Assembly: GCF_947250645.1 (NCBI RefSeq)
Contig: NZ_OX366334.1
Span: 806,001-870,000 of the forward strand
Direction: 5' to 3'
DNA from: Wolbachia endosymbiont (group B) of Eucosma cana
GTDB lineage: Bacteria; Pseudomonadota; Alphaproteobacteria; Rickettsiales; Anaplasmataceae
DNA: 64,000 nt
Below the pieces are notes generated by a model. That model had not been told where the DNA came from. It ran no database searches and worked only from the letters and a program-made list of their open reading frames with translations. The translations under genes were made by a program, and so were the position numbers. Positions 33,004 to 43,023 of the stretch are shown piece after piece. Position 1 is the stretch's first letter, and every line of letters begins with the position of its first letter.

Positions 33004-33387
33004 GACACTGAGGGTATTTATGACTCAAAACTTGTTTTTGACCTGCAGGCTCAATAACAAAAATTCAGTAAAAAACTTAAGGTACTTATTGGCGGATTAC
33101 ATAAAATTATAGCGGCTGCATGTCTTTTTTATTTTTTCTACATTCAGCCAAAACGCGCTTATTTTAAGCGTTAGCACATTATTACAGCGCCAGTTTAAAT
33201 TATTATAGGGTCAAACTCACTAAGTGGGGATCCTTTTGCCTTTTTTATAATTAGTAAATTTATTAATATTTTGGATTAGTGAGGAGTCCTATAGAGATAG
33301 CACTTGATGCTGGAATCCAGCCTTTCTGCAATCTCATCGAAAACGTTGTACCACCTTTCTATGCTAGTTTGCTTGTGAGCAACATGG

Positions 33388-33411
33388 ATCCCAGTGTCTG
33401 GGCACTGGGAT
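33388..33411. repeat. Wolbachia-type palindromic repeat
   Basis: Perfect 9-bp arms ATCCCAGTG and CACTGGGAT around a six-base loop, followed by GACAAAAAA. It is the same family as the copy at 1336. A second, shorter palindrome (GCTGGAATCCAGC) lies just upstream, near 33310. Confidence 0.65.
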
Positions 33412-33585
33412 GACAAAAAAGGGGTACTTGAATGACAGTAAAGAGTATCAGGATGATAGGATTTACGCTATAAAGCGAACCGATTTGGTGTGCTGATTTT
33501 GTTTGCAGTTTCATAGTACGAATTTTTTACTTCGGTAGTTTTTTTATTGTCATTATAATTACAAGAATAGTTGAGGCCAATTAAT

Positions 33586-33864
33586 ATGAAAACTTTTGCA
33601 AAAAATTTTAAAGGTAAGGAAAGAAAGCTAGAAGAGTTCAATGAAGAAATAGAAGACATAGCAGCTGCGGCTCAAGATAAGTTTGCGCATGAACTTGAAA
33701 ACATCGCATATGAAAGTGTGCAGAAATTTCGCAGTCTACTTGCTAAAGAGCTAAACTTCACTTTCAATAACATTCATTCTCAGAATGTCAATCTACTAAA
33801 ATCCGGCCTAAAAAAAGGAGAAACAGCGTTAATACGTTCTCTTCTCAATATACTTGTACGATAG
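33586..33864 (+). CDS. Small helical protein upstream of the connector gene
   Basis: ATG 33586 gives 92 residues (MKTFAKNFKGKERKLEEFNE); a TTG at 33571 would add five. It is highly charged and helical throughout, likely a coiled coil (EEFNEEIEDIAAAAQDKFAH), with no membrane part. Not recognised. Its position just before a phage-type head-tail connector gene suggests a phage or gene-transfer-agent origin, by context only. Confidence 0.6.
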   Translation: MKTFAKNFKGKERKLEEFNEEIEDIAAAAQDKFAHELENIAYESVQKFRSLLAKELNFTFNNIHSQNVNLLKSGLKKGETALIRSLLNILVR

Positions 33865-33896
33865 AGTTGCTGCTGCAATTTAATATTAAGTGATAA

Positions 33897-33941
33897 CTAA
33901 AATAAGTAAGATTTTTTATAGATAAGTCTTACTTATTTTAG
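33897..33941. terminator. Long perfect inverted repeat between two genes
   Basis: Arms of 15 bp (CTAAAATAAGTAAGA and its complement) with a 15-base loop. It follows the small helical gene and precedes the AAAGGAGGG ribosome-binding site of the connector gene by about 10 bases. It could be a terminator, though without a strong T-run, or an RNA structure that shields the second gene. Confidence 0.5.
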
Positions 33942-33966
33942 CTATATATAGAAAAGGAGGGTTGTT

Positions 33967-34497
33967 ATGTCAACAAGACTAAAGTATCCAATCATAAATA
34001 TACAACGTAAGTCTAAGCCTAAATCTTTTCCAGTAACTTTAGGAGAGGTTAAATCTTTTTTACGAATTGAAAATGATCAAGATGATAAGTTGATTTCAAG
34101 TTTTATTTTTATGGCAACTGATTATGCTCAGTGGCATATGGAAAAGTCTCTAGTAAAGCAAACGTGGCAAGTTTCATATGAAGGTTATATACCTCGTAGA
34201 ATATATTTAAGCTATGGTCCTGTGAATAAAATAATATTGGCTACTGATAAGAATAGAAAACTTAGTTATTATTTTAGTGATATAGGAAGCTATATTGAAT
34301 TTTTCAATTATTTGAACATAATAAGGGCTGATGTTGTATACGAAGCTGGCTATGACAGCGTTCCTGAGCAAATAAAGCTAGGTATTATGCAGCATGTTTC
34401 TGCTCTCTATAAAAATCGTGAATCAGAAGTAAGTAGCCATTTATCTGAGGTAAAGAAGGTGTATTCTCCATTTCGCGAACCAAAGGTTGTTTTGTAG
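33967..34497 (+). CDS. Phage head-tail connector-like protein (gp6/gp8 family)
   Basis: The 176 residues match the phiE125 gp8/HK97 gp6-like connector family. They start with FPVTLGEVKSFLRIENDQDD, followed by SSFIFMATDYAQWHMEKSLV, then KQTWQVSYEGY and the C-terminal VYEAGYDSVPEQIKLGIMQH with YKNRESE. Family members sit next to portal and capsid genes in phages and alphaproteobacterial gene transfer agents. None is seen here, so it is an orphan. A strong ribosome-binding site and intact frame argue for expression. A domesticated gene-transfer-agent remnant is likely; a WO-prophage leftover is the alternative. Confidence 0.7.
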   Translation: MSTRLKYPIINIQRKSKPKSFPVTLGEVKSFLRIENDQDDKLISSFIFMATDYAQWHMEKSLVKQTWQVSYEGYIPRRIYLSYGPVNKIILATDKNRKLSYYFSDIGSYIEFFNYLNIIRADVVYEAGYDSVPEQIKLGIMQHVSALYKNRESEVSSHLSEVKKVYSPFREPKVVL

Positions 34498-34574
34498 TTC
34501 CTGTTTGTCATTCAATAGCAGATACAACAGATGGTGTCATCCGAGTAGCCCCTTCGATATCATCCCAGTGCTTA

Positions 34575-34711
34575 TACCAATTCTCATTGTTGTGGAGTCA
34601 AATAGGAAACAGAGCAGAGTTGTTTAATTGTAGAAGTAGCAAGAGAGGTAAGAAATTTGCATAAAGTGCTCTCAAGCAAAGCAATAGTACTGTATATTTT
34701 ATTGCGCAAAA
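34575..34711 (-). mobile_element. IS630 end fragment, 137 bp, cut by IS3
   Basis: Identical to the first 137 bases of the 1104-bp element (transposase 3' end) and then replaced by IS3. It sits inside a palindromic repeat (TCATCCCAGTGCTTA). The rest of the element is not on the other side of the IS3, so the locus lost sequence. Confidence 0.85.
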
Positions 34712-36007
34712 TATAATGCACCCATTTGTCTAGACCATTTTTTTCAAAGTGATCCGATTTTTAAAATGAATATGTTGATAAATACGTCGACACACATTTA
34801 AAGTATTTATCAATATATTCATTTACTGTTTATGATAATAAAGATCAGCAGGAACTTTATAATGTAGAGTCTGATGTCGCCTTCTATAGTTATACCAAGC
34901 AACAAAATCATTTATTATAAGATTTAAATCTCTGATACTATTTGGTCTATAATAATATATAGCTTCTTGCTTTAAAGTTCTCCATAAGCGCTCAACAAAT
35001 ATATTGTCGAAGCAACGTCCTTTATGGTCCATACTGATTTTAATATTAGCACGCTCTAATTCCATAATAAAGTTGTAGCTAGTAAACTGCACCCCCTGAT
35101 CACTATTAAAAATCTCAGGTTTACCTTGTTTTAGAGCTTCTTTGAGAGTATAAAGGCAAAATCCAGCATCGAGATATGGTGATAATGAATGAGCAATAAT
35201 ATAGCGACTATACAAGTCCATTATTGCCACAAAATAGATAAACTTACCTTCTACCATAATATATGTTATATCAGTAGCCCATACCTGATTAACTCTACAA
35301 ATAATCAAATCTTTGAGTAAATAAGGATATATTTTATGCTTTTTTTCTTTAATACTTGTATTACATCTTTTTCTACAATACAGCCCACTAATCTTCATTT
35401 TTTTCATAATTCTTAAGATTTTTTTGTGATTGACTACTACTCCACTCGCTATGATTTCAGCAGTAATTTTACGATATCCATAACGGCAATCAGAAGCCAA
35501 ATATACTTCTTGAATCAAATTTGCTACTTCACTTTCGTTATTAATTATAGGCCTATAATATAGGCTAGATCTGCAAATCCCCAATAAATCAGCCTGTTTC
35601 CTAATTGACAGATCAGAATCTTTTTCTATAAACCTTACTCTATCTTTTTTGCTTATTTCAGTAATTTTTTTTTCAAATAGCTATTTTCCACTGTCAATTC
35701 TCCTATTACTTTATGTAAACTTTCTATTTCTTGCGCTAAGATTCTTTGTTTTCTCGCACTTTCACTTTCTTCAACAAATAGGTCTTTTAACCTTGCCAAT
35801 ACTCTATCACGCCAATCATATAGATTTGTTGATGGTATTTTATATTCACTACATATCTCAGCTGTGCTTTTTTGATTTTTTATTGCTTCCAAAGCTATCT
35901 TTGCTTTTAACTCTGGTTCATATTTTTTTGTTGCCATACTTTTACCCCTTTACCTTCCTACTCGGATCAACCATTTTTTTTTGGTCTAGTTTATGGGGTG
36001 CATTATA
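34712..36007 (-). mobile_element. IS3-family element, 1296 bp, copy C
   Basis: Standard ends. The flanks are AAA and CTG, with no duplication. The left neighbour is an IS630 stub and the right neighbour is an unrelated truncated gene, so this is a junction formed by recombination or adjacent deletion. Confidence 0.92.
34823..35937 (-). CDS. IS3 transposase OrfAB
   Basis: OrfA is 35937-35653. OrfB follows in the -1 frame to 34823. The sequence and slip site are the same as in copy B. Intact. Confidence 0.88.
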
Positions 36008-36173
36008 CTGCGAGTTCAAAAGCTTCTATTACTATTGGAACTGGATTTGTAAATCGCTTCTCAGTCGTAGTTTCACCCTCAGTCATCTCATCTATATCCT
36101 CTTTACCATAAAAAAGTTTGTTGTTATATAAATAACTATTATTAATTTGGTCACTATAGGTGTTTTTTGACAT
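36008..36173 (-). pseudogene. Start of an unknown gene truncated by IS3
   Basis: ATG 36173 is preceded by GAGGAGG at good spacing, which decides the start over a longer open frame. About 54 residues remain (MSKNTYSDQINNSYLYNNKL) before the IS3 end supplies a stop. The peptide is hydrophilic, with Thr/Glu runs. Family unknown. Confidence 0.5.
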
Positions 36174-36560
36174 AGGAACCTCCTCTACAGTCAAAACTGG
36201 AATTACATAAAAGTATAAGTATCTACCTGAATATAAAGAAACCACAGTTCAAGAAATCTCAGGTTAACTCAGAAATTATTATAAGCTAAAGTAATTAAAA
36301 ATTTAATAACTTGCATTATAAATATAGCATAATAACCAATAATTAGATTTTCTTTCAATTTCTATCTTATCTTCACCAGCTTTACATAGAGCACATCTTT
36401 ATTCACTAGAGAATCATGATTCTTCTACTTGCATGTGATTAATCACTATAATCTTGAAGTGTGGTTTGTACGTAATTAGTTCTGGAACTTGCCAATGGAT
36501 GATTGCTCTACATTTTAATCTCTGTCGCTGTTCACAACATTACACTCTGGAATTATATGC
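36174..36560. other. Spacer upstream of the truncated gene
   Basis: About 390 bases, AT-rich. It should contain the promoter of the truncated minus-strand gene at its left edge and the 3' region of ccmC at its right. I see no gene or structured RNA. Confidence 0.4.
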
Positions 36561-37325
36561 CTAATATCGCATGCTGATTTCTCTCTTTATCTTCTGCAAA
36601 TTAATTAAATGAAGGGCATTAAGTATCCACACTACTAAAAAAAGTGTGGTACAAAATATAAACATTGCAATGAGTGGCAGCAGTAAAGAACCTTCTATTG
36701 CTACTCCACCTTTTCTAAAAATACTTGCTGGCTGATGAAGAGTAGACCATAAATTCACAGAAAATTTTACTATGGGAATATTTATAGCACTAAAAATGGC
36801 AAATACTGCTGATGATTTCTCTGCTCTTGCTTGATTATCAAAAGCACTCCACAATGAAAGATAACCAACATACAGAAAAAACAAAATCAGCATTGAAGTA
36901 AGCCTTGCATCCCATACCCACCAAGTACCCCATGTCCCTTTTCCCCAGATGCTACCTGTGATTAAGCATATTGCCGAAAAAACTGTCCCTGCAGGAGCAG
37001 CAGCATGTGCCAAGACACTGGCAATACTATTGTTCCATACCAATGAAATGAAACTAAGTGATGCAATGAGTCCGTATATTCCAAGAGCAAGCCATGCAGA
37101 AGGCACATGAAGATACATAATTCGTACGATTTCTCCTTGTTTATAATCTCCTGGGGAGAAGAATAATGCTAAGAACATTCCAATTAAAAAATATGCAAGA
37201 CAAATAACCCCAAGCCAAGGCAGGGCTTTCTTAGAAAAATGGGAGAAATTTGTAGGCTTTAATAAAAACATTTGTTTTGAGAATAATTGTATTAAAAATT
37301 TACCAATTAGTTTGAGTTTTATCAA
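36561..37325 (-). CDS. ccmC: Haem exporter/chaperone protein CcmC
   Basis: Cytochrome c maturation system I protein that presents haem to CcmE. The 254 residues hold six membrane segments and the haem-handling Trp-rich motif WGTWWVWDARLTS (about 132-144). The flanking periplasmic His residues lie in YLHVPSAW (His73) and LHQPAS. The N-terminus is somewhat extended, and Met19 or Met50 could be later starts. Other ccm genes are not adjacent, which is usual in Rickettsiales, where the ccm genes are scattered. Confidence 0.93.
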   Translation of the reverse strand: MIKLKLIGKFLIQLFSKQMFLLKPTNFSHFSKKALPWLGVICLAYFLIGMFLALFFSPGDYKQGEIVRIMYLHVPSAWLALGIYGLIASLSFISLVWNNSIASVLAHAAAPAGTVFSAICLITGSIWGKGTWGTWWVWDARLTSMLILFFLYVGYLSLWSAFDNQARAEKSSAVFAIFSAINIPIVKFSVNLWSTLHQPASIFRKGGVAIEGSLLLPLIAMFIFCTTLFLVVWILNALHLINLQKIKREISMRY

Positions 37326-37398
37326 CAGGATAGTTTTTCTGTATTTACGTAGGTCAACAAATTAGCATAATTTGAGTAACAGATTGCTTATTTGCCAT

Positions 37399-38214
37399 AT
37401 GACCATTAAAAAGCTTAATCTACACTTAGTGTCAGATTCAAGTGGTGAAACTGTTATATCAGTTGCAAAATCAGCCCTGAAACATTTTCGTTCTGTAGAA
37501 ACTATCGAATATGTTTGGTCTTTTGTAAAAGGAGAAGAGCAGATCGATAAAATTCTGGAGGAAATTGAGAGAAAAAGTGATGAGCATAACTTTGTTATAT
37601 GCACTATTACTGATGATGGGCTCAGAAAATATCTAAAAGATAATTGTATCAAGTTAAAAATTCCATATCGAGCAATACTATCACATATTATTAGAGAAAT
37701 CTCATCCTATCTTGAAATTGAAAAGGATGAAAAACTTGACCTGTATACTGAAATAAATAACGAGTATTTTCAGCGTATTGAGGCAATAAACTATACCATC
37801 AATCACGATGATGGACAAGGTATTCAAATCGATAAAGCAGATATAATTTTGGTTGGAGTTTCACGCACATCAAAATCTCCCACTAGTATGTATTTAGCTT
37901 ATAGAGGCTACAAGGTTGCGAATGTTCCTTTTGTTAGTGAGGTACCCTTTTATATCGACTTAGCAAAATTAAAAAATAAACTGACTATAGGAGTAACAAT
38001 CAACCCAAGTAGACTAGTAGAAATACGCAAAAACAGACTTACTTCAATTAATAACAAAGATAATAATATATATGCTGATTCTGAAAAAGTAGAAAAGGAA
38101 ATTAAAGAAGCAGAGGAGTTCTTTAAGCAAAATAACTGGCCAATTATTGATGTTACGCAAAGGTCGATCGAAGAAGTATCAGCAACAATTATACAATATT
38201 TTAATAAAATGTGA
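37399..38214 (+). CDS. Pyruvate, phosphate dikinase regulatory protein
   Basis: Bifunctional Ser/Thr kinase and Pi-dependent phosphorylase (DUF299/PPSR) that switches pyruvate, phosphate dikinase off and on. The P-loop-like ADP site is [18 protein letters not shown], and the start [20 protein letters not shown] and the C-terminal [13 protein letters not shown] are typical. I take ATG 37399 (271 residues) over the in-frame TTG at 37372. It is divergent from ccmC. It implies that the cell uses PPDK for carbon flow between pyruvate and PEP. Confidence 0.88.
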   Translation: MTIKKLNLHLVSDSSGETVISVAKSALKHFRSVETIEYVWSFVKGEEQIDKILEEIERKSDEHNFVICTITDDGLRKYLKDNCIKLKIPYRAILSHIIREISSYLEIEKDEKLDLYTEINNEYFQRIEAINYTINHDDGQGIQIDKADIILVGVSRTSKSPTSMYLAYRGYKVANVPFVSEVPFYIDLAKLKNKLTIGVTINPSRLVEIRKNRLTSINNKDNNIYADSEKVEKEIKEAEEFFKQNNWPIIDVTQRSIEEVSATIIQYFNKM

Positions 38215-38283
38215 AAAATTTATCAATTGACTAACTCTCTGTCAGTGATCATAATGTAAGGTAATTCTATTCTTACTATAGAT

Positions 38284-38412
38284 ATGAAAGTTAAAGGGTC
38301 ACTAAAATCTCATCGTAACAGAGATAAAAATTGTAAAGTTGTGAAAAGGGGTGGTAAAGTTTATATTATAAATAAGGTAAAGCCAAGATGTAAAGCGCGT
38401 CAAGGTTCTTAG
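38284..38412 (+). CDS. rpmJ: 50S ribosomal protein L36
   Basis: 42 residues: [20 protein letters not shown] followed by the [20 protein letters not shown] tail. This is the alphaproteobacterial type with the zinc-binding Cys/His set incomplete. The length is exactly that of L36, and no other reading fits. The gene stands alone between the PPDK regulator and the broken ftsB. Confidence 0.9.
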   Translation: MKVKGSLKSHRNRDKNCKVVKRGGKVYIINKVKPRCKARQGS

Positions 38413-38456
38413 CTTTTTGTTTGCCTTTTTATGTCATATGTTTTTCATATGGAAGC

Positions 38457-38632
38457 ATGGTTAGAAAGAAACAAAAATTGTTGTATTTAACCATAGCCCT
38501 GCTCATTTCTTCTCTTACATTATATTTTGGTATTAACATGATTACAGGCAGACGTGGCTTGTTAACATTAATTAACTTAAAAAAAAGAAATTAATTACGC
38601 GCGTCAACAAGCCCATGCATTTTAGTTCCACT
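38457..38632 (+). pseudogene. ftsB: Septum formation initiator FtsB, truncated
   Basis: ATG 38457 opens MVRKKQKLLYLTIALLISSL with one membrane helix, then MITGRRGLLTLINLKK, the FtsB/DivIC signature just after the membrane segment. The frame stops after 45 residues at 38592-38594, behind a run of eight A's. With one A less, it would continue KKEINYARQQAHAF and stop at 38632. In both cases the coiled coil (normally to about 90-105 residues) is missing, and an IS256 remnant starts at 38657. It is either a pseudogene or a minimal stub. Confidence 0.65.
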
Positions 38633-38656
38633 CTAAGCCCTCTTGAGCTGGTAATG

Positions 38657-39708
38657 TTCAAAAAACTGCGTCAAAGCGAATTTTTAGTTCAACTCAATTT
38701 TCAATCTGTGGAGAAAGAAAATGTTGAGCTGAGATATAGTTAATATGTACAGCACTTTTCCTCCACCTTCCTTATAGCACAATATACCAACTTGTACAAG
38801 CTGGTAAATGAACCTTTGGTTTTAGTAAATGTCTCCTCGATAGGATTAGTGGAGCCGCCTAACTGGCCCGAAATACTTAAAATAAATTTTCCCAATTGTT
38901 TTGCCACGATTTTATGACCAAAGGATATTTTTCGCTCCATCAGCTCGAGTAAATAATTTTCAGCAATTTCTCTGCTTGAAGCCTGATATACTTTCTTCAG
39001 ATCACTTATGAAAGTTTTTGCTGCTTCAGTAAATTTCTTATCTGATGTACTATACATTTCTGCTTTAGCTATTTATAGCAGCAGGAAAACTTTTTAATAC
39101 AAGCTATTAGAATATCCTCTACTCCTCTTTCTTTTAGCTCATTTAATACCCCCAACCAGAACTTCTCTTTCAGCCAAATAAAAACCCAATACATCCTTTT
39201 TGCCTTCTTGATCTATACCCAATATGTTATACATGCACTTACTTACACAACAACCGTCTTCTTTCACCTTAAAAAATCATGAATACTATCGGATATATTG
39301 ATTGTAGTGGACGACTACACCATTCATTGATTATAGGTAGTAATTTATCTGTAATTCCAGATATCTCTGCTGCAGATATTTTTTGCCTCAAGTTCAGTTG
39401 TTTACCTTTTTTTTCACTATCTGTGGTTCGCTCTCTATCTCTTGGTGTCAAAAGTTCAAATATTTGTCCTCAAAGTTTTTTCCGTTTCTTCTCTTCTCTT
39501 TCAGTGGGTAAATGGTACCTTCCAGACTCGCTTCCAGTAGCCTTGTTACCATCTCTCCCCATCAATGGTCCCGTATAGATGATAGAATATTTGTTTCTAA
39601 TTCTTTATAGTCTACCAATCCAGTAGTTCCATTTACTTGACTCATGTCAAATCTCCATTTTTTGTTTCTATTTTATTTTTACTTCTCGCTTTGACGCAGT
39701 TTTTTGAA
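38657..39708 (-). mobile_element. IS256-family element, decayed and internally shortened
   Basis: 23-bp inverted ends (TTCAAAAAACTGCGTCAAAG and complement) at 38657 and 39686-39708. The transposase starts at 39645 (MSQVNGTTGLVDYKELE). It reads through DKLLPIINEWCSRPLQSIYP and the FWLGVLNELKERGVED block, to TNPIEETFTKTKGSF and YKLVYCAIRKVEEKC at 38740, with several frameshifts. At 1052 bp it is shorter than the usual 1.3 kb, so it has internal deletions. Inactive. Confidence 0.8.
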
Positions 39709-39798
39709 GCATAAGGGTCAAGTTAAGGAAATAAAGGTATGAAGAAGATAGGATAAGAAGATATAAAATTCTCTCGGATATATTTTAGTGAGAGAACT

Positions 39799-40915
39799 AA
39801 TGATGAATAAAATAACTTGCTTATCAAATTACCTCAACAAATTTTTCAATGAAATGGCAAATAATTGAAACAGAAAAGGAAAAGAAAATTGAGTAATTGA
39901 TGATTCATAAAAGCTATAATTTTGGGTAATATAGGGGTTACAAACTGAATCATAGATACAATGTGCCAATTATTAAATGAAGAATCTGTGATAATAACGA
40001 AACAGGGTTTAGATTTCAGGTTTACTAAAGAAGCAGTAGAATTTATGAAAAGAATGTACAATGGCTTTATTTAAAATACCCTGCAAATTGATTGTAGAAT
40101 CTTGCAGCAATTTAAAAGCATTGGATAGTAGCTTTGCCTAACAGCATGGAAAATCTATATAAAGGTTATGGACAAAGGTTATGAGAGTAACACTAAGTGT
40201 GGAATAAAGTTAAAATTAGTTTTTGATTACCTAAATCAGACATTGGATCAACTTAACATAACGGAGGGAGTAAGAAGGTTATAGGGAGAAGTTGCTAATA
40301 TCTGACCTTGGTTCAAGTTCTTTTAAACAGATCAATGGAACGGGAGCTTATTTTATAAGTCGTTGATACCAATGTATATGCTATAGAAACAAATCAAAAA
40401 ATGGAATTATTGGAATGTTTAGGAGACAAGCTATTTTTAGAAATGAAGGTGTTGTTGGGAAAAGAAGCAAAGATTAGAGTAAGAATGATATGTCATAAAT
40501 TAACTGAAGAGCAGTCTCTAGCCAGAAGAAGAAAAGCTAATAAATTGGCAAAATCACATGATCTTCCAAAAGGAATCAGAAATTGTTGAACTGGTCAAAA
40601 CTAATATTCCAGAGGATAAAATTAGTGCTGAGCAAGTATTACAGAGTAAGGTGGCAAATTGAGTTGTTTTTAAACTATACAAGAGCTACATAAGACTTAA
40701 AAGGGAAGCCACACAGAGTATTGTGTGAATTATATGCTAAATTATGTGCAATTCTCATATTTCATGAGTTGTACAAAATTAAAAAAGAATACAGAACTCA
40801 GTTTAACAAAGGCATTTATTGAGCTAAAAAGGCGGATTAGAGAGTTATTTTTAGCACTAAAGAATAGAGTTAATAGTTTGAAAATTTTTCTTAAAAAGAT
40901 TACAATAACTTGGTC
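39799..40915 (+). pseudogene. IS4-family transposase, heavily decayed
   Basis: Fragments in different frames read MNKITCLSNYLNKFFNEMA, VIITKQGLDFRFTKEAVEF, SSFAKLPNSMENLYKGYG and GIKLKLVFDYLNQTLDQLNI. Then come ITEGVRR, ISDLG-like residues, AYFISR and, near 40500, a KLTEEQSLARRRKANKLAKS helix. The order and motifs match IS4-type transposases of Wolbachia. There are many stops and frameshifts, so it is not functional. Confidence 0.65.
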
Positions 40916-41310
40916 ATGATTTTCATTAAAAGACAAGTACAGAAAAACTAGAGTATCTACTTTAACTTCCCTAAATTTGCTCGCAATCTCTTAACTTGAT
41001 GCTTATGCTTTTTTGAATATTCCCAAGTGCTGCCAAGCTTTTGGCCCAATATTAATTCGGCTATTGATTTTGTCTTTCAGTGCTCGGGGAAATCTTACTT
41101 CGGTTAGCTATAGAATTTTTGATTTTACTGAAAAAACATTCCCGTTCTTTATAAATATGCTTATCATAGAAGCTCTTCACTTTTCGATGGAATCACAACT
41201 TCACATCCTTTGCTCTCAAACAAAAGCATATATCCTTTATCAGCCACTATAGTGGAGTTATAGATATTTTTCATTAACTTGTGTAATTTCATTCCTCTGG
41301 CCAGGAGTAA

Positions 41311-42414
41311 TACCAATTCCCGTTACACGGGAAACAGATAGACAATAATGGAAGAAAAGCCATAATGAAATAAGTGAAATAGTTTAGGTATAAATGGCAC
41401 TCAGATCAAAATTATTGGATGAAGAAGTAGTAAAATCAGCAAAAGAGATGCTGAAGAAAGTAAGGAATAATGCATATGTTTCAAAAAAACTAAACGCTGT
41501 AATTGCAGCAAAAAAGTACAGTATAACGTCTGTAGCAAAAATATATTGCATTTCAAGAAAGGCACTAACTTCGTGGATAAAACTCTTGAAATTTGGCAGA
41601 GAAGAAAAACTGTTTGCTCCTCGATCACGCCGAAGAAAAACTAAATTAAATCAGGCTCAACTACAGCAAATTGAAGCATGGATAGAAGAAAACCCTAATA
41701 TTACCATTAAAGAAATGAGAATAAGAATACAGGAAAAGTTCGACTTAAATATTAGCAAATCTACAGTACACCGCCATATGCAAAAGATGAAATTTTCATA
41801 TATTACACCAAGACCAGTACACAACGTACAAGATAAAAGTAAACAAGAGGAATTCAAAAAAAAATCTCAATGAAGTTATTGGAAAGTATCCTGAAAAAGA
41901 GCTATTTTTCTTTGATGAATCAAGGTTTGGCACACATTCGAAAGTTGGGCATGGATGGTTTAAAAAAGGTACTAGAACTCGGGTTAAAATAAAGTTAGGT
42001 AGGCATAATTTTTATCTCTACAGTGCAGTTAATCCTAAAAATGGAGAGAGTTTTAGCTTATTTGCACCAAATGTTAACACTGATTGCATGAATATATTTC
42101 TTGAGCAAATGTTGCAATATCTAGGGACAAGAGAAGCTGTTCTTGTTATGGACTGTGCTAGTTGGCATAAGTCAAAAAATTTAAAGGTACCTAAAAACAT
42201 TGAGATTATATACCTACCTCCATATTCACCTGAACTTAATCCTGTTGAGAGGCTTTGGTTATATATAAAACAGAACATTTTGCGCAATAAAATATACAGT
42301 ACTATTGCTTTGCTTGAGAGCACTTTATGCAAATTTCTTACCTCTCTTGCTACTTCTACAATTAAACAACTCTGCTCTGTTTCCTATTTGACTCCACAAC
42401 AATGAGAATTGGTA
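41311..42414 (+). mobile_element. IS630-family element, 1104 bp, copy 4
   Basis: Flanked by TAA at 41308-41310 and 42415-42417, a matching 3-bp duplication. It is inserted within the IS5-family transposase remnant, whose reading rejoins when the element is removed. Confidence 0.95.
41394..42405 (+). CDS. IS630 transposase, two frames joined by frameshift
   Basis: Frame 1 is 41394-41873. Frame 2 starts at the nine-A run near 41857 and ends at 42405. The translation is identical to the other full copies. Confidence 0.85.
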
Positions 42415-43023
42415 TAAGTATAAATTTTAAAGGATTTCCCAATGCATCAACAAATGCATGAATTTTAGTAGTAAAGCCACCTTTATTCCTTCCTAAGAGC
42501 TTTGGAATCCTTTTTGTATCAGGCAGAGCAAGCATGAGCTCGAACTATCGTTCCATCGATTACCGCAACTTCTAAATCTGGATTTTGTTGCATATATTTT
42601 TGCCAAAACTTCCTTTTCACACCACCTTTTAAACCTCCTATGTATACTCCTGTAATTGCCGTAAATTTCTGGCAAAAGACGCCACTTACAGCCACTCCGA
42701 ACCATATACCAAACCGCTTCCATAAATATTCTCAACCTCTTCTCATTTTTGCTGTGTATTCCTTTGACTCCCTTTAAGAATTCAAAAGTTTGTTCCCATT
42801 TTCTTTTTTCTATGTAATATTCCATTGATAGTTTCTCTATATTATTCACGGTCTCTTTTTCCTTATTTCTCCTACTTTTTCTTTACTTTATTTTCTCACA
42901 GTATATTTTGTTTACAGAACCTAGGAGTGCAAGCGTTTATGAGTCAGAGGATAAGTCATATAACATTTACTCGGTCTTAATACTTTGAATTTATATTTGA
43001 GTAAACGATAAACAGTAATTGGT

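Larger units (their letters stand above)
41100..42849 (-). pseudogene. IS5-family transposase, split by IS630
   Basis: The N-terminal part starts at 42849 (MNNIEKLSMEYYIEKRKWEQ) with RSGCKWRLLPEIYGNYRSIH, and frameshifts near 42590. It continues as VAVIDGTIV-like residues and HAFVDALGNPLKFIL. IS630 interrupts here (41311-42414), with TAA duplicated on both sides. The reading resumes at TPGQRNEITQVNE, IVADKGYM, CEVVIPSK and DKHIYKERECFFSKIKN. The reconstructed order is normal for the IS5 DDE domain, but stops and frameshifts show it was already decaying. Confidence 0.8.

Noticed and set aside
33468-33659. Minus-strand frame of 63 codons over the start of the small helical gene
   Set aside because: Opposite-strand overlap with a better-supported gene, no ribosome-binding site.
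40300-40330. GGTTCAAGTTC resembling a tRNA T-arm
   Set aside because: No matching acceptor, D or anticodon arms nearby; it is part of the decayed IS4 transposase.
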